A stretch of 49,411 nucleotides of DNA from Rhizobium sp. ASV8 (GCF_016429255.1 NZ_JAELUG010000040.1:1-49411); one strand, 5' to 3'; numbered from the stretch's first letter, positions 1 through 9,484 are shown. Notes: generated from the letters alone by a model not told the origin. Numbers and translations are program-made.

Positions 1-1
1 T

Positions 2-226
2 ACGCCGTTCTTCACGAACTACCGTCCGCAGTTCTACTTCCGTACGACTGACGTGACCGGCATCGTGACGCTTCCGGAAGGCACGGAAATGGTTATGCCC
101 GGCGACAACGTCACCGTTGCCGTTGAGCTGATCGTTCCGATCGCGATGGAAGAGAAGCTTCGCTTCGCTATCCGCGAAGGCGGCCGTACCGTCGGCGCAG
201 GCATCGTTGCCTCCATCGTCGAGTAA
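2..226 (+). CDS. tuf: Elongation factor Tu, C-terminal fragment (cut by window start)
   Basis: The last 74 residues of EF-Tu, the GTPase that delivers aminoacyl-tRNA to the ribosome. The reading frame starts inside the window edge and ends at TAA 224-226. The visible part is the beta-barrel domain 3, with the recognisable stretches [27 protein letters not shown] and the C-terminal [14 protein letters not shown] block followed by VASIVE. It lies directly upstream of rpsJ, as in other proteobacterial str-S10 arrangements. G-domain and start are outside the window. Confidence 0.98.
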   Translation, partial: TPFFTNYRPQFYFRTTDVTGIVTLPEGTEMVMPGDNVTVAVELIVPIAMEEKLRFAIREGGRTVGAGIVASIVE

Positions 227-537
227 TTCGAAGGCGGCCACTCCATCCGAGTGGCCGATTCGATGACAATATTATGATGCAAGCGGCAGTAGCCGCTTGC
301 TTATGACATGGAAATGTTGCAAATGGCGCGCGAGCGCGATTTGCACTCTGCTTCGGGTAACGAAGCAGCTGATGAAATTAACAATAAGGTGGGCCGAAAG
401 GTCTAAAGAGTGGATGGGGATGCCGCAGCCGGCGTCCCTCTCGATCTTTGAAACCGGTGGTCCGCCTTAGGAAAAAGAACAATCCGTGCCCCTTTTTGAG
501 CGGCACGCGAGATAACAAAACACAAGGATAACGTCGA
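227..537 (+). promoter_or_regulatory. tuf-rpsJ intergenic leader with four hairpins
   Basis: A 311-base non-coding gap. It holds four separate inverted repeats on the plus strand: 236-256 (8-bp stem ggccactc/gagtggcc, loop catcc), 279-300 (perfect 9-bp stem gcaagcggc/gccgcttgc, loop agta), 319-344 (gcaaat/atttgc outer stem, one G-G mismatch, then ggcgc-type inner stem) and 417-438 (gggatgccg/cggcgtccc, one G-U pair, loop cagc). None carries a clean U tract. In E. coli the S10 leader is bound by L4 for autoregulation; a comparable role here is inference only. rpsJ has its own Shine-Dalgarno-like aagga at 524-528. Confidence 0.55.
236..256 (+). terminator. Possible weak terminator after tuf
   Basis: An 8-bp GC-rich stem (ggccactc / gagtggcc) with a 5-base loop begins 10 bases after the tuf stop codon. 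The following bases are not T-rich, so termination may be partial or the hairpin may only protect the 3' end. Confidence 0.35.
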
Positions 538-846
538 ATGAACGGCCAAAATATCCGCATTCGCCTGAAGGCGTTCGATCACCGGATTCTCGATGCTTCC
601 ACGCGCGAGATCGTGTCGACGGCGAAGCGCACCGGTGCTAGCGTCCGGGGCCCCGTTCCGCTTCCGACCCGTATCGAGAAGTTCACGGTCAACCGGTCCC
701 CGCACATCGACAAGAAGAGCCGCGAGCAGTTCGAGATGCGCACGCATAAGCGCCTTCTCGACATCGTTGACCCGACCCCGCAGACGGTAGACGCGCTGAT
801 GAAGCTCGATCTCGCCGCCGGTGTCGATGTTGAGATCAAGCTCTGA
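538..846 (+). CDS. rpsJ: 30S ribosomal protein S10 (NusE)
   Basis: Full-length 102-residue S10, a protein of the 30S head that also serves as NusE in transcription antitermination complexes. The sequence starts [16 protein letters not shown] and contains the family-typical [20 protein letters not shown] loop region and the [20 protein letters not shown] block. ATG 538 follows the ribosome-binding-like aaggat by about 9 bases. It is the first gene of the S10 segment, preceded by a structured leader and followed 37 bases later by rplC. Confidence 0.99.
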   Translation: MNGQNIRIRLKAFDHRILDASTREIVSTAKRTGASVRGPVPLPTRIEKFTVNRSPHIDKKSREQFEMRTHKRLLDIVDPTPQTVDALMKLDLAAGVDVEIKL

Positions 847-883
847 GACCTGGTTCTCGAGCTGAGTGAGAAGGATTGAACCG

Positions 884-1525
884 ATGCGTTCAGGTGTGAT
901 TGCACAGAAGGTGGGAATGACCCGCGTCTATAACGACGCCGGCGAGCATGTCCCGGTAACGGTATTGCGTTTGGATGGCTGCCAGGTCGTAGCCCAGCGC
1001 ACAGTTGAAAAGAATGGCTACACCGCAGTTCAGCTGGGTGCCGGCCAGGCTAAAGTTAAGAACACGACGAAGGCCCTTCGCGGTCATTTCGCCGTCGCAA
1101 GCGTTGAGCCCAAGGCCAAGCTCGTTGAATTCCGTGTTACGGACGACAACCTGCTCGACGTTGGCACCGAGATCAAGGCTGCTCACTTCACGGCGGGCCA
1201 GCTCGTCGACGTGACCGGCACGACGATCGGTAAGGGCTTTGCCGGCGCCATGAAGCGCCACGGCTTCGGCGGTCTGCGCGCTACGCACGGTGTGTCGGTT
1301 TCGCACCGCTCGCACGGTTCGACCGGCTCGCGCCAGGATCCGGGCAAGGTGTTCAAGAACAAGAAGATGGCTGGTCACATGGGCCAGACGCGCGTGACGA
1401 CGCAGAACCTTGAAGTGGTATCGACCGATGAAGATCGCGGTCTGATCCTCGTCAAGGGCGCGGTTCCCGGCTCCAAGGGTGCCTGGATCATCGTGCGCGA
1501 TGCCGTCAAGTCGGCCGCGAAGTAA
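884..1525 (+). CDS. rplC: 50S ribosomal protein L3
   Basis: L3, 213 residues, an early-assembling 23S rRNA-binding protein whose extended loop reaches toward the peptidyl transferase centre. The start ATG 884 ([15 protein letters not shown]) is chosen over an in-frame GTG at 866, because L3 proteins begin with this block and gagaagga lies at the right distance upstream. The conserved loop [14 protein letters not shown], the [19 protein letters not shown] region and [12 protein letters not shown] (containing the glutamine methylated by PrmB in other bacteria) are all intact. Confidence 0.99.
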   Translation: MRSGVIAQKVGMTRVYNDAGEHVPVTVLRLDGCQVVAQRTVEKNGYTAVQLGAGQAKVKNTTKALRGHFAVASVEPKAKLVEFRVTDDNLLDVGTEIKAAHFTAGQLVDVTGTTIGKGFAGAMKRHGFGGLRATHGVSVSHRSHGSTGSRQDPGKVFKNKKMAGHMGQTRVTTQNLEVVSTDEDRGLILVKGAVPGSKGAWIIVRDAVKSAAK

Positions 1526-1538
1526 GGGAGCCAAACCA

Positions 1539-2159
1539 ATGGAATTGAACGTCAAGACCCTCGAGGGCAAAGACGCTGGGAAGGTTTCCCTTTCTGACGC
1601 GATTTTCGGCCTGGAGCCGCGTGAAGACATTCTCGCCCGCGTCATTCGCTGGCAGCTTGCCAAGAAGCAGCAGGGCACGCATCAGGCAAAGGGCCGCGCC
1701 GACGTATGGCGTACCGGTGCCAAGATGTACAAGCAGAAGGGTACGGGCCGCGCTCGTCACCATTCGGCTCGCGCTCCGCAGTTCCGCGGCGGTGGTAAGG
1801 CTCACGGCCCGGTTACCCGCAGCCACGAGCATGATCTGCCGAAGAAGGTTCGCGCCCTCGGCCTGCGTCACGCTCTGTCTGCCAAGCTGAAGTCCGAAGA
1901 CGTCATCGTCATCGACAGCCTGATCGCAGCTGACGCTAAGACCAAGGCTCTGGCCAGCGCTTTCGAGACGCTCGGCCTGACCAACGCACTGTTCATCGGC
2001 GGCGCCGAACTGGACAACAACTTCAAGCTCGCAGCCCAGAACATCCCGAACATCGATGTTCTGCCGGTTCAGGGCATCAACGTTTATGACATCCTGCGCC
2101 GTGGCAAGCTCGTCCTGTCCAAGGCCGCAGTTGAAGCTCTAGAGGAGCGATTCAAGTGA
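1539..2159 (+). CDS. rplD: 50S ribosomal protein L4
   Basis: L4, 206 residues; binds 23S rRNA and lines the peptide exit tunnel with an extended loop. [14 protein letters not shown] is the natural start, with ggag just upstream; 13 bases separate it from the rplC stop. The tunnel loop is visible as [20 protein letters not shown] around residues 65-90. In gamma-proteobacteria L4 also represses its own operon through the S10 leader; whether that holds here cannot be read from the sequence. Its stop overlaps the rplW start by 3 bases. Confidence 0.99.
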   Translation: MELNVKTLEGKDAGKVSLSDAIFGLEPREDILARVIRWQLAKKQQGTHQAKGRADVWRTGAKMYKQKGTGRARHHSARAPQFRGGGKAHGPVTRSHEHDLPKKVRALGLRHALSAKLKSEDVIVIDSLIAADAKTKALASAFETLGLTNALFIGGAELDNNFKLAAQNIPNIDVLPVQGINVYDILRRGKLVLSKAAVEALEERFK

Positions 2160-2449
2160 CGGATCTTCGCCATTACGATGTGATCGTTTCTCCTGCGATC
2201 ACCGAAAAGTCCACTCTGCTTTCGGACAACAACCAGGTTGTTTTCAACGTTGCCAAGACCGCGACGAAGCCTGAAATCAAGGCTGCCGTCGAAGCGCTCT
2301 TCGGCGTCAAGGTTACGGCCGTCAACACCCTGCTGCGCCTGGGCAAGACCAAGCGGTTCAAAGGTCTCGTCGGCAAGCAGAAGGACGTGAAGAAGGCTAT
2401 CGTGACGCTCGCCGAAGGCCAGTCGATCGACGTCTCCACCGGTCTCTGA
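2156..2449 (+). CDS. rplW: 50S ribosomal protein L23
   Basis: L23, 97 residues, located at the tunnel exit where trigger factor and SRP dock. It starts with GTG at 2156 inside the last codons of rplD (GTGA overlap), implying translational coupling; agaggagc lies upstream. The sequence [19 protein letters not shown] and the [19 protein letters not shown] block are diagnostic. Confidence 0.99.
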   Translation: MTDLRHYDVIVSPAITEKSTLLSDNNQVVFNVAKTATKPEIKAAVEALFGVKVTAVNTLLRLGKTKRFKGLVGKQKDVKKAIVTLAEGQSIDVSTGL

Positions 2450-2460
2450 GGAATAAGAAA

Positions 2461-3297
2461 ATGGCATTGAAAACATTCAATCCGACGACCCCGAGCCAGC
2501 GTCAGCTGGTCATCGTCGATCGCTCCTCGCTCTACAAGGGCAAGCCGGTCAAGACGCTGACGGAAGGTCTGACTTCGAAGGGCGGCCGCAACAACACCGG
2601 CCGCATCACCGTGCGGTTCCAGGGTGGCGGTCACAAGCGCAGCTATCGTCTGGTCGACTTCAAGCGTCGCAAGTTTGACGTTGAGGGCACTGTCGAGCGC
2701 ATCGAATACGACCCGAACCGTACCGCTTACATCGCTCTGGTGAAGTACACGGACGGCGAACTGGCCTACATCATCGCTCCGCAGCGTCTCGCTTCCGGCG
2801 ACAAGGTTATTGCTTCGGAGAAGGCTGTTGACGTGAAGCCCGGCAACACCATGCCGCTGCAGTTCATCCCGGTCGGCTCCATCATCCACAACGTGGAAAT
2901 GAAGCCGGGCAAGGGCGGTCAGATCGCTCGCTCTGCCGGTTCCTACGCGCAGCTCGTTGGTCGTGACCAGGGTATGGCGATCCTTCGCCTGAACTCCGGC
3001 GAGCAGCGCCTCGTGCATGGCACCTGCCTCGCAACGATCGGTGCGGTTTCGAACCCGGATCATGCCAACATCAACGACGGTAAGGCCGGTCGTTCGCGTT
3101 GGCGTGGCAAGAAGCCGCATAACCGCGGCGTTGTCATGAACCCGGTCGACCATCCGCACGGCGGTGGTGAAGGCCGCACCTCCGGTGGTCGCCATCCGGT
3201 GACCCCATGGGGTAAGCCAACCAAGGGCAAGCGTACGCGGTCGAACAAGTCGACCGACAAGATGATCATGCGCTCGCGCCATCAGCGCAAGAAGTAA
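2461..3297 (+). CDS. rplB: 50S ribosomal protein L2
   Basis: L2, 278 residues, one of the most conserved 23S rRNA-binding proteins, needed for subunit association and peptidyl transferase activity. It starts [15 protein letters not shown], 11 bases after rplW. The catalytically important histidine region is intact in [17 protein letters not shown], followed by [17 protein letters not shown] near the C terminus. Length and motifs are ordinary. Confidence 0.99.
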   Translation: MALKTFNPTTPSQRQLVIVDRSSLYKGKPVKTLTEGLTSKGGRNNTGRITVRFQGGGHKRSYRLVDFKRRKFDVEGTVERIEYDPNRTAYIALVKYTDGELAYIIAPQRLASGDKVIASEKAVDVKPGNTMPLQFIPVGSIIHNVEMKPGKGGQIARSAGSYAQLVGRDQGMAILRLNSGEQRLVHGTCLATIGAVSNPDHANINDGKAGRSRWRGKKPHNRGVVMNPVDHPHGGGEGRTSGGRHPVTPWGKPTKGKRTRSNKSTDKMIMRSRHQRKK

Positions 3298-3312
3298 GAG
3301 AGGAAGTCTCAA

Positions 3313-3591
3313 GTGGCTCGTTCAGTATGGAAAGGTCCGTTTGTTGACGGCTATCTTCTCAAGAAGGCTGAGAAGGTGCGTGAAGGCGGACGTAACGAAG
3401 TGATCAAGATGTGGAGCCGTCGCTCCACCATCATGCCGCAGTTCGTTGGTCTCACCTTTGGTGTTTACAACGGCAGCAAGCATATTCCGGTCAGCGTCAA
3501 TGAAGACATGGTCGGGCACAAGTTCGGCGAGTTCGCCCCGACCCGTACCTATTATGGTCACGGTGCGGACAAGAAGGCGAAGAGGAAGTAA
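3313..3591 (+). CDS. rpsS: 30S ribosomal protein S19
   Basis: S19, 92 residues, binds 16S rRNA with S13 in the 30S head. It uses a GTG start at 3313 ([16 protein letters not shown]), preceded by gaggaag. The family blocks [25 protein letters not shown] and [19 protein letters not shown] are present. It sits 15 bases after rplB and 2 bases before rplV. Confidence 0.99.
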   Translation: MARSVWKGPFVDGYLLKKAEKVREGGRNEVIKMWSRRSTIMPQFVGLTFGVYNGSKHIPVSVNEDMVGHKFGEFAPTRTYYGHGADKKAKRK

Positions 3592-3593
3592 CA

Positions 3594-3983
3594 ATGGGCA
3601 AGGCAAAAACCGAACGCCGGCTGAAGGATAATGAGGCGCAGGCAGTTGCGCGCACTCTCCGTGTCAGCCCGCAGAAGCTCAACCTGGTCGCGGCTTCGAT
3701 CCGCGGCAAGAAGGTTGAACGCGCGCTCGCAGAGCTGGAGTTCTCTCGCAAGCGCATCGCTGGCGCCGTGAAGAAGACGCTCGAATCTGCGATCGCCAAT
3801 GCAGAGAACAACCACGATCTCGACGTTGACTCGCTGGTCGTAGCGGAAGCTTACGTCGGCAAGTCGATCGTCATGAAGCGTTTCCACGCTCGTGGCCGTG
3901 GTCGTGCGTCGCGCATCGAGCGTCCGTTCGCGCACCTGACGATCGTTGTTCGTGAAGTTGAAGCTCAAGAGGAGGCCGCATAA
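3594..3983 (+). CDS. rplV: 50S ribosomal protein L22
   Basis: L22, 129 residues, with a long beta-hairpin reaching into the exit tunnel near L4. The [23 protein letters not shown] block and the tip region ...[21 protein letters not shown] show the hairpin. It begins 2 bases after rpsS and its TAA shares one base with the ATG of rpsC (TAATG), so the genes are probably translationally coupled. A gagga ribosome site for rpsC lies in its last codons. Confidence 0.99.
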   Translation: MGKAKTERRLKDNEAQAVARTLRVSPQKLNLVAASIRGKKVERALAELEFSRKRIAGAVKKTLESAIANAENNHDLDVDSLVVAEAYVGKSIVMKRFHARGRGRASRIERPFAHLTIVVREVEAQEEAA

Positions 3984-4708
3984 TGGGTCAGAAAATCAAT
4001 CCAATCGGTTTTCGTCTTGGCATCAACCGCACTTGGGATAGCCGCTGGTTTGCGGACAATGCCGAGTACGGTCAGCTTCTTCACGAAGACCTGAAGATGC
4101 GCAAGTTCGTCATGAACGAACTGAAGCAGGCTGGTATCTCCAAGGTGGTTATCGAGCGTCCGCACAAGAAGTGCCGCGTCACGATCCACTCGGCTCGTCC
4201 GGGCCTGATCATCGGCAAGAAGGGCGCTGACATCGACAAGCTCCGCAAGAAGCTGTCGGACATGACGAATTCCGAAACGCACCTCAACATCGTTGAAGTA
4301 CGCAAGCCGGAAATCGACGCGACGCTGGTTGCCCAGTCGATCGCTCAGCAGCTCGAGCGCCGTGTTGCTTTCCGTCGCGCCATGAAGCGCGCCGTTCAGT
4401 CCGCGATGCGTCTTGGCGCCGAAGGCATCAAGATCACCTGCGCTGGCCGCCTCGGCGGTGCAGAAATCGCTCGTACGGAATGGTACCGCGAAGGTCGCGT
4501 GCCGCTGCATACGCTGCGCGCCGACATCGATTACGGTACGGCTGAAGCAGAAACCGCTTTCGGCATCTGCGGCATCAAGGTTTGGATCTTCAAGGGCGAA
4601 ATCCTTGAGCACGATCCGATGGCCTCCGAACGCCGTGCGCTCGAGGGCGACGCCCAGGGTCCGGCTAGCCGCGATCGCGATAGAGACCGCCGCCGCGACA
4701 ACGCTTGA
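3983..4708 (+). CDS. rpsC: 30S ribosomal protein S3
   Basis: S3, 241 residues, at the mRNA entry side of the 30S subunit, with helicase function together with S4 and S5. [16 protein letters not shown] opens the protein; a type II KH domain is visible around [20 protein letters not shown]. The last residues form a highly charged Asp/Arg-rich tail (after residue 220), typical of alphaproteobacterial S3. It overlaps rplV by one base and is followed by a 36-base gap before rplP. Confidence 0.99.
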   Translation: MGQKINPIGFRLGINRTWDSRWFADNAEYGQLLHEDLKMRKFVMNELKQAGISKVVIERPHKKCRVTIHSARPGLIIGKKGADIDKLRKKLSDMTNSETHLNIVEVRKPEIDATLVAQSIAQQLERRVAFRRAMKRAVQSAMRLGAEGIKITCAGRLGGAEIARTEWYREGRVPLHTLRADIDYGTAEAETAFGICGIKVWIFKGEILEHDPMASERRALEGDAQGPASRDRDRDRRRDNA

Positions 4709-4744
4709 TAGCGTACGTGGCAGATAAGTTCGGAGAATAAGAAA

Positions 4745-5158
4745 ATGTTGCAGCCAAAGCGTACGAAGTACCGTAAGCAATTCAAGGGTCGCATCAAGGG
4801 CATCGCCAAGGGTGGCTCTGACCTTGCGTTCGGTGAATTCGGTCTGAAGGCGCAGGAACCTAACCGCGTCAACGCTCGCGAAATCGAAGCGGCTCGCCGC
4901 GCGATCACGCGCTATATGAAGCGTGCCGGCCGTGTTTGGATCCGCGTGTTCCCGGATGTTCCGGTAACCAAAAAGCCTACCGAAGTCCGCATGGGTAAGG
5001 GTAAGGGCTCCGTCGAATACTGGGCATGCAAGGTCAAGCCCGGCCGTATGATGTTCGAGATTGATGGTGTGAGCGAAGAAATCGCTCGTGAGGCTCTGCG
5101 CCTCGGCTCCGCCAAGCTCTCGGTCAAGACGCGCTTCGTGCAGCGCATTGCAGAGTAA
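4745..5158 (+). CDS. rplP: 50S ribosomal protein L16
   Basis: L16, 137 residues, binds 23S rRNA near the A-site tRNA. The sequence [19 protein letters not shown] and the blocks [17 protein letters not shown] (here [18 protein letters not shown]) and [10 protein letters not shown] are diagnostic. A ribosome site ggagaat precedes the ATG at 4745. rpmC follows after 11 bases. Confidence 0.99.
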   Translation: MLQPKRTKYRKQFKGRIKGIAKGGSDLAFGEFGLKAQEPNRVNAREIEAARRAITRYMKRAGRVWIRVFPDVPVTKKPTEVRMGKGKGSVEYWACKVKPGRMMFEIDGVSEEIAREALRLGSAKLSVKTRFVQRIAE

Positions 5159-5169
5159 GGAAGAAGCTC

Positions 5170-5370
5170 ATGAAAGCCGCAGATGTTCGCGCCCTGAGCG
5201 CCGACCAACTCAAGGACGAGCTTGCCAAGCTGAAGAAGGAGCAGTTCAACCTGCGCTTTCAGAAGGCGACTGGCCAGCTTGAAAAGTCCTCGCGCGTCAA
5301 CGAAGTCCGCAAGGACATCGCTCGCATAAAAACCATTGCCCGCCAGAAGGCGGCAGAGGCAAAGGCCTAA
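5170..5370 (+). CDS. rpmC: 50S ribosomal protein L29
   Basis: L29, 66 residues, a small two-helix protein at the tunnel exit next to L23 and part of the docking site for trigger factor and SRP. It reads [20 protein letters not shown] and contains the conserved [18 protein letters not shown] helix followed by [15 protein letters not shown]. aaggaag precedes the ATG; rpsQ follows after 12 bases. Confidence 0.98.
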   Translation: MKAADVRALSADQLKDELAKLKKEQFNLRFQKATGQLEKSSRVNEVRKDIARIKTIARQKAAEAKA

Positions 5371-5382
5371 AGGAAAAATAAC

Positions 5383-5622
5383 ATGCCGAAGCGCATTCTG
5401 CAGGGCGTCGTGGTCAGCGACAAGAACGAGAAGACAGTAGTGGTTCGCGTTGAGCGTCGTTTCGCTCACCCGCTGCTCCAGAAGACTGTTCGTCGTTCCA
5501 AGAAGTACAAGGCTCACGACGAGAACAATCAGTTCAAGGTCGGCGACGTCGTTTCCATCGAGGAATGCGCGCCGATCTCCAAGGACAAGACCTGGACGGT
5601 TGTTTCCGCCCAGTCCAAGTAA
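5383..5622 (+). CDS. rpsQ: 30S ribosomal protein S17
   Basis: S17, 79 residues, an OB-fold 16S rRNA-binding protein of the 30S body. [44 protein letters not shown] and the [18 protein letters not shown] signature are present. It is the last gene before a 225-base gap that contains two hairpins, the second terminator-like, so it probably ends the S10 transcriptional segment. Confidence 0.99.
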   Translation: MPKRILQGVVVSDKNEKTVVVRVERRFAHPLLQKTVRRSKKYKAHDENNQFKVGDVVSIEECAPISKDKTWTVVSAQSK

Positions 5623-5626
5623 CAGA

Positions 5627-5658
5627 ATTTCGCTCAGGCCCTTGCGCTTGGGCGAAAT
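5627..5658 (+). other. 13-bp hairpin directly after rpsQ
   Basis: Five bases after the rpsQ stop, atttcgctcaggc (5627-5639) pairs with gcttgggcgaaat (5646-5658) over 13 bp including two G-U pairs, with a 6-base loop. No U tract follows. It may protect the mRNA 3' end, slow polymerase, or be a protein-binding site; the sequence does not decide. Confidence 0.5.
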
Positions 5659-5685
5659 ATCTGTATGAAGCACGAGCTTGGAAGC

Positions 5686-5720
5686 AGGACGCTCGCGTAC
5701 GGGCGTTCTTTTGCTTTATT
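5686..5720 (+). terminator. Intrinsic terminator between rpsQ and rplN
   Basis: aggacgctcg (5686-5695) pairs with cgggcgttct (5700-5709) through 10 bp including two G-U pairs, loop cgta, and is followed by tttgctttatt. Stem plus T-rich tail fits a rho-independent terminator. It separates the S10 from the spc segment, as these are separate operons in E. coli, and implies a promoter for rplN in 5721-5847 that I cannot pinpoint. Confidence 0.6.
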
Positions 5721-5847
5721 GATGACTGGCAATGGCGGCCGCAAGCGGTGCCGGATGCCGCGATATCAGACAAGACACTAGTCCATAAGCCGGGGTAGGG
5801 GGTCGGTTGACCCAACCATTCCGGTAACAACAAGAAGGCGACCTGAC

Positions 5848-6216
5848 ATGATTCAGATGCAAACAAACCTCGACGTGGCGGATAATTCCGGCGCACGTCG
5901 TGTCATGTGCATCAAGGTGCTGGGCGGCTCGAAGCGCAAGTATGCCTCGATCGGCGACGTCATCGTCGTTTCGATCAAGGAAGCTATTCCGCGCGGCCGT
6001 GTGAAGAAGGGTGATGTGATGAAGGCGGTTGTTGTACGTACCGCCAAGGACATCCGTCGTCCGGATGGCAGCGTCATCCGCTTCGATACCAACGCAGCAG
6101 TCCTCATCGATAACAAGAAAGAGCCGATCGGCACCCGTATCTTCGGACCGGTTCCGCGCGAACTTCGCGCCAAGAACCACATGAAGATCATCTCGCTGGC
6201 TCCAGAAGTACTGTAA
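5848..6216 (+). CDS. rplN: 50S ribosomal protein L14
   Basis: L14, 122 residues, a beta-barrel 23S rRNA-binding protein at the subunit interface and the docking site of the silencing factor Rsf[46 protein letters not shown] and [13 protein letters not shown] are diagnostic. Ribosome site aaggcga lies upstream. It opens the spc segment after the 225-base gap carrying the terminator. Confidence 0.99.
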   Translation: MIQMQTNLDVADNSGARRVMCIKVLGGSKRKYASIGDVIVVSIKEAIPRGRVKKGDVMKAVVVRTAKDIRRPDGSVIRFDTNAAVLIDNKKEPIGTRIFGPVPRELRAKNHMKIISLAPEVL

Positions 6217-6227
6217 GGAGCGGAGCG

Positions 6228-6536
6228 ATGCAGAAGATCCGTAAGGGCGACAAGGTCGTCGTATTGACCGGTAAGGACAAGGGCCGCACCGGAGAAGTTG
6301 TTCAAGTGCTGCCGAAGGAAGACCGCGCGGTCGTTCGTGGCGTCAACGTCGTAAAGCGCCACCAGCGCCAGACCCAGACCCAGGAAGCCGGCATCATCAG
6401 CAAGGAAGCCCCGCTTCACCTGTCCAACATTGCGGTCGTCGACAAGGACGGCAAGCCGACCCGCGTCGGTTTCAAGGTTGTGGATGGAAAGAAGGTCCGT
6501 GTGGCCAAGACCTCTGGAGAAGTGATCGATGGCTGA
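6228..6536 (+). CDS. rplX: 50S ribosomal protein L24
   Basis: L24, 102 residues, an assembly-initiator protein of the 50S subunit. A KOW motif is visible at the N terminus ([20 protein letters not shown]), followed by [14 protein letters not shown]. ggagcg precedes the ATG. The end overlaps rplE by 8 bases. Confidence 0.99.
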   Translation: MQKIRKGDKVVVLTGKDKGRTGEVVQVLPKEDRAVVRGVNVVKRHQRQTQTQEAGIISKEAPLHLSNIAVVDKDGKPTRVGFKVVDGKKVRVAKTSGEVIDG

Positions 6537-7086
6537 GGCAAAGTACGAGCCGCGGCTCAAGAAGGAATACGTCGCCCGCATCCGCGCGGCTATGCAGGAG
6601 CAGTTCTCCTACGCCAACGAGATGCAGATCCCGAAGCTGGACAAGATCGTGATCAACATGGGCGTCGGCGAAGCAACGGCTGATTCGAAGAAGCCGACTG
6701 TTGCTGCTGCCGATCTCGCAGCGATTGCCGGTCAGAAGCCGGTCATCACGCGCGCACGCAACTCCATCGCTGGCTTTAAGGTCCGCGAAAACATGCCGAT
6801 CGGCGCAAAGGTCACCCTGCGCGGCGCCCGCATGTACGAGTTCCTGGATCGCCTGGTCAACATCGCGCTTCCGCGCGTTCGCGACTTCCGCGGCCTGAAC
6901 CCGAAGAGCTTTGACGGTCGTGGCAATTTCGCCATGGGCATCAAGGAACACATTGTGTTCCCTGAGATCAACTACGACAAGGTTGATCAGATGTGGGGCA
7001 TGGACATCATCGTTTGCACGACGGCGACGACCGACGACGAAGCACGGGCTCTTCTGAAAGAGTTCAACTTCCCGTTCCGTCAATAA
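6529..7086 (+). CDS. rplE: 50S ribosomal protein L5
   Basis: L5, 185 residues, part of the 5S rRNA complex in the central protuberance, touching P-site t[53 protein letters not shown] and [16 protein letters not shown] are family blocks. It starts inside the last codons of rplX (8-base overlap), suggesting coupled translation. Confidence 0.99.
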   Translation: MAEAKYEPRLKKEYVARIRAAMQEQFSYANEMQIPKLDKIVINMGVGEATADSKKPTVAAADLAAIAGQKPVITRARNSIAGFKVRENMPIGAKVTLRGARMYEFLDRLVNIALPRVRDFRGLNPKSFDGRGNFAMGIKEHIVFPEINYDKVDQMWGMDIIVCTTATTDDEARALLKEFNFPFRQ

Positions 7087-7119
7087 CCGTAACGACGAGC
7101 GTAGAAAAGGAACCCTGAT

Positions 7120-7425
7120 ATGGCGAAGACAAGCGCAGTTGAAAAGAACAAGCGCCGCCGCAATACGGTTGCCAATCAGTCCGCGAAGCGGGCTGCTCTC
7201 AAGGCAATCATCATGAACCAGTCTCTTTCGATCGAAGACCGGTTCAAGGCCACTCTGAAGCTGGCATCGCTCCCGCGCGATGGATCGAAGACCCGTATTC
7301 GCAACCGTTGCGAAGTATCCGGCCGTCCGCGCGCCTACTACCGCAAACTGCGTATGTCGCGTATCGCGCTGCGTGAACTCGGCAATCTCGGCAAGGTGCC
7401 GGGCATCGTCAAGTCCAGCTGGTAA
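7120..7425 (+). CDS. rpsN: 30S ribosomal protein S14 (long, zinc-free form)
   Basis: S14, 101 residues, in the 30S head. This is the long form without zinc-ribbon cysteines: only one cysteine is present, in [16 protein letters not shown], and the C terminus is [28 protein letters not shown] starts at ATG 7120, with aaggaaccc upstream. rpsH follows after 12 bases. Confidence 0.98.
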   Translation: MAKTSAVEKNKRRRNTVANQSAKRAALKAIIMNQSLSIEDRFKATLKLASLPRDGSKTRIRNRCEVSGRPRAYYRKLRMSRIALRELGNLGKVPGIVKSSW

Positions 7426-7437
7426 GGAGCAGATTAG

Positions 7438-7836
7438 ATGACCATGACTGATCCTTTGGGCGATATGCTCACCCGCATCCGCAATGGCGCTTCGCGCCGC
7501 AAGTCGTCGGTTTCGACGCCTGCGTCGAAGCTCCGTGCACGTGTTCTCGATGTTCTCCAGGCTGAAGGCTACATCCGTGGCTACTCCGTCGTCGATTTCG
7601 GCAACGGCAAGTCTGAGCTCAGCATCGAGCTGAAGTACTACGAAGGCTCGTCGGTGATCCGTGAGATCGGCCGCGTGTCCAAGCCGGGCCGCCGAGTTTA
7701 TGTCTCGGTTAAGTCCATTCCGCAGGTCGCGAACGGTCTCGGCATCACTATCCTTTCGACTCCGAAGGGTGTGATGGCTGATCACCAGGCTCGTGAACAG
7801 AATGTTGGTGGCGAGGTTCTCTGCTCGGTCTTCTAA
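7438..7836 (+). CDS. rpsH: 30S ribosomal protein S8
   Basis: S8, 132 residues, a primary 16S rRNA-binding protein; in E. coli it represses the spc operon. Two candidate starts exist, ATG 7438 and ATG 7444; the first is preferred because aaggag lies about 7 bases before it. [30 protein letters not shown] and [12 protein letters not shown] with the C-terminal GGEVLCSVF are diagnostic. Confidence 0.99.
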   Translation: MTMTDPLGDMLTRIRNGASRRKSSVSTPASKLRARVLDVLQAEGYIRGYSVVDFGNGKSELSIELKYYEGSSVIREIGRVSKPGRRVYVSVKSIPQVANGLGITILSTPKGVMADHQAREQNVGGEVLCSVF

Positions 7837-7877
7837 GATCGAACAGGGATCTCCTTCGAAACAGACAGGTTTGAAAA

Positions 7878-8411
7878 ATGTCTCGTATCGGTAAGAAGCC
7901 CGTTCAGGTGCCTGCAGGGATCACGGCCACGGTTGATGGCCAAAAAGTGACTGCTAAGGGCCCTAAGGGCGAGCTGTTTTTCGTCGCTAACGACGAAATC
8001 GGTCTCAAGCTGGAAAACAATGCAATCGTCGTAACGCCGCTTAACGAATCCAAGGGCGCTCGCGCAAAGTGGGGCATGTCCCGCACGATGATCGAGAACA
8101 TCCTGAAGGGTGTTAAGGACGGCTACGAGCGCAAGCTCGAAATCAACGGCGTCGGTTACCGCGCGTCCATGCAGGGCAAGAACCTGCAGCTGGCGCTCGG
8201 CTTCAGCCACGACGTGGTTTATGAGCCGCCGCAGGGCATCACGATCGCTGTGCCGAAGCCGACGGAAATCGTCGTCACCGGCATCAACAAGCAGCAGGTC
8301 GGCCAGGTTGCAGCTGAAATCCGCGAATACCGCGGTCCCGAGCCTTACAAGGGCAAGGGTGTTAAGTATGCCGAAGAGCGGATCATCCGCAAAGAAGGCA
8401 AGAAGAAGTAA
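7878..8411 (+). CDS. rplF: 50S ribosomal protein L6
   Basis: L6, 177 residues, two related alpha-beta domains near the base of the L7/L12 stalk and the factor-binding centre. [15 protein letters not shown] starts the protein; the C-terminal signature [24 protein letters not shown] is complete. It lies 41 bases after rpsH and 12 bases before rplR. Confidence 0.99.
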   Translation: MSRIGKKPVQVPAGITATVDGQKVTAKGPKGELFFVANDEIGLKLENNAIVVTPLNESKGARAKWGMSRTMIENILKGVKDGYERKLEINGVGYRASMQGKNLQLALGFSHDVVYEPPQGITIAVPKPTEIVVTGINKQQVGQVAAEIREYRGPEPYKGKGVKYAEERIIRKEGKKK

Positions 8412-8423
8412 GGATCACGCGAA

Positions 8424-8786
8424 ATGGCTAGCAGGAAAGAAGCACTTGCGCGTCGCGCCAACCGCGTGCGCCGTCAAATCAAGTCGGTGGCCAACGGCCG
8501 TCCGCGCCTGTCGGTTCATCGCTCGTCGAAGAACATCTACGCCCAGGTCATTGATGACGTGGCTGGCAAGACCCTCGCGGCTGCCTCCACGCTCGACAAG
8601 GATCTGCGCGGTTCTCTGAAGACCGGTGCCGATACCGCCGCCGCAGCTCTGGTTGGCAAGCTCGTTGCTGAGCGTGCCTCCAAGGCAGGCGTGAAGGAAG
8701 TCGTGTTCGATCGCGGCGCCTTCATCTATCACGGCCGCATCAAGGCTCTCGCCGAAGCGGCTCGCGAAGGCGGCCTGACCTTCTGA
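8424..8786 (+). CDS. rplR: 50S ribosomal protein L18
   Basis: L18, 120 residues, binds 5S rRNA in the central protuberance. [40 protein letters not shown] and [23 protein letters not shown] are present. aaggatcacg lies upstream. It is followed by an unusually structured 128-base gap before rpsE. Confidence 0.99.
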   Translation: MASRKEALARRANRVRRQIKSVANGRPRLSVHRSSKNIYAQVIDDVAGKTLAAASTLDKDLRGSLKTGADTAAAALVGKLVAERASKAGVKEVVFDRGAFIYHGRIKALAEAAREGGLTF

Positions 8787-8793
8787 TCAAGTT

Positions 8794-8824
8794 TCCGGCC
8801 GGTAGCCAATAGGCGCCGGCCGGA
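8794..8824 (+). other. GC-rich hairpin after rplR
   Basis: ccggccgg (8795-8802) pairs with ccggccgg (8816-8823) and the stem continues inside with gcc/ggc around the loop aata, after a small internal loop. It begins 8 bases after the rplR stop and lies just before a second hairpin. No U tract follows directly. Confidence 0.5.
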
Positions 8825-8831
8825 TTTCACC

Positions 8832-8880
8832 GGACCGCAAATCTCCTTCCGGAGGTTGATGCGGTCCTCGTTTTGTTTGC
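8832..8880 (+). terminator. Terminator-like hairpin between rplR and rpsE
   Basis: ggaccgca (8832-8839) pairs perfectly with tgcggtcc (8860-8867); inside, ctcc (8843-8846) can pair with ggag (8851-8854). The following bases tcgttttgtttg are T-rich. This has the shape of an intrinsic terminator or attenuator inside the spc segment, 48 bases before the rpsE start. Confidence 0.5.
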
Positions 8881-8914
8881 CGATTGCACCCGGAAAAGAA
8901 AAAGGAAGAGGACA

Positions 8915-9484
8915 ATGGCACAGGAAAAGCGGGCTCCGCGGGATGACCGTCAGAGCCGTGAAGAGCGCGATAGCGAATTCGTCGACAAGCTGGTCGCGAT
9001 TAACCGCGTCGCCAAGGTTGTAAAGGGTGGCCGCCGCTTTGGTTTCGCCGCTCTCGTTGTTGTTGGCGACCAGAAGGGCCGCGTTGGCTTCGGTCACGGC
9101 AAGGCACGCGAAGTGCCGGAAGCGATCCGCAAGGCAACCGAAAGCGCTAAGCGCGACATGATCTTCGTACCGCTGCGTGACGGCCGTACGCTGCATCACG
9201 ACGTTCATGGCCGCCACGGCGCCGGCAAGGTTCTGCTGCGCTCGGCCAAGGTCGGTACCGGTATCATCGCCGGTGGTCCGATGCGCGCCGTTTTCGAAAC
9301 GCTCGGCGTTCATGACGTCGTTGCCAAGTCGACCGGTTCGTCGAACCCATACAACATGGTTCGCGCCACGTTCGACGCCCTGAAGCACCAGGTTCACCCG
9401 AAGGACATCGCAGCTCAGCGCGGCATCAAGTATGCCACTCTGCAGGCTCGTCGCGCTGCTTCGGGCAACGCCTCCGAAGAATAA
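8915..9484 (+). CDS. rpsE: 30S ribosomal protein S5
   Basis: S5, 189 residues, important for mRNA entry and decoding fidelity. The start ATG 8915 ([20 protein letters not shown]) is preferred over an upstream in-frame start at 8873 because aaggaagagg lies right before it and the extra N terminus is not S5-like. The S5 domain blocks [37 protein letters not shown] and [15 protein letters not shown] are intact. Confidence 0.99.
   Translation: MAQEKRAPRDDRQSREERDSEFVDKLVAINRVAKVVKGGRRFGFAALVVVGDQKGRVGFGHGKAREVPEAIRKATESAKRDMIFVPLRDGRTLHHDVHGRHGAGKVLLRSAKVGTGIIAGGPMRAVFETLGVHDVVAKSTGSSNPYNMVRATFDALKHQVHPKDIAAQRGIKYATLQARRAASGNASEE

Noticed and set aside
5721..5847. Promoter for rplN with ttgacc at 5807
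   Set aside because: A -10 at the right spacing would fall on the ribosome site, and its sequence is poor; a promoter is expected but not located.
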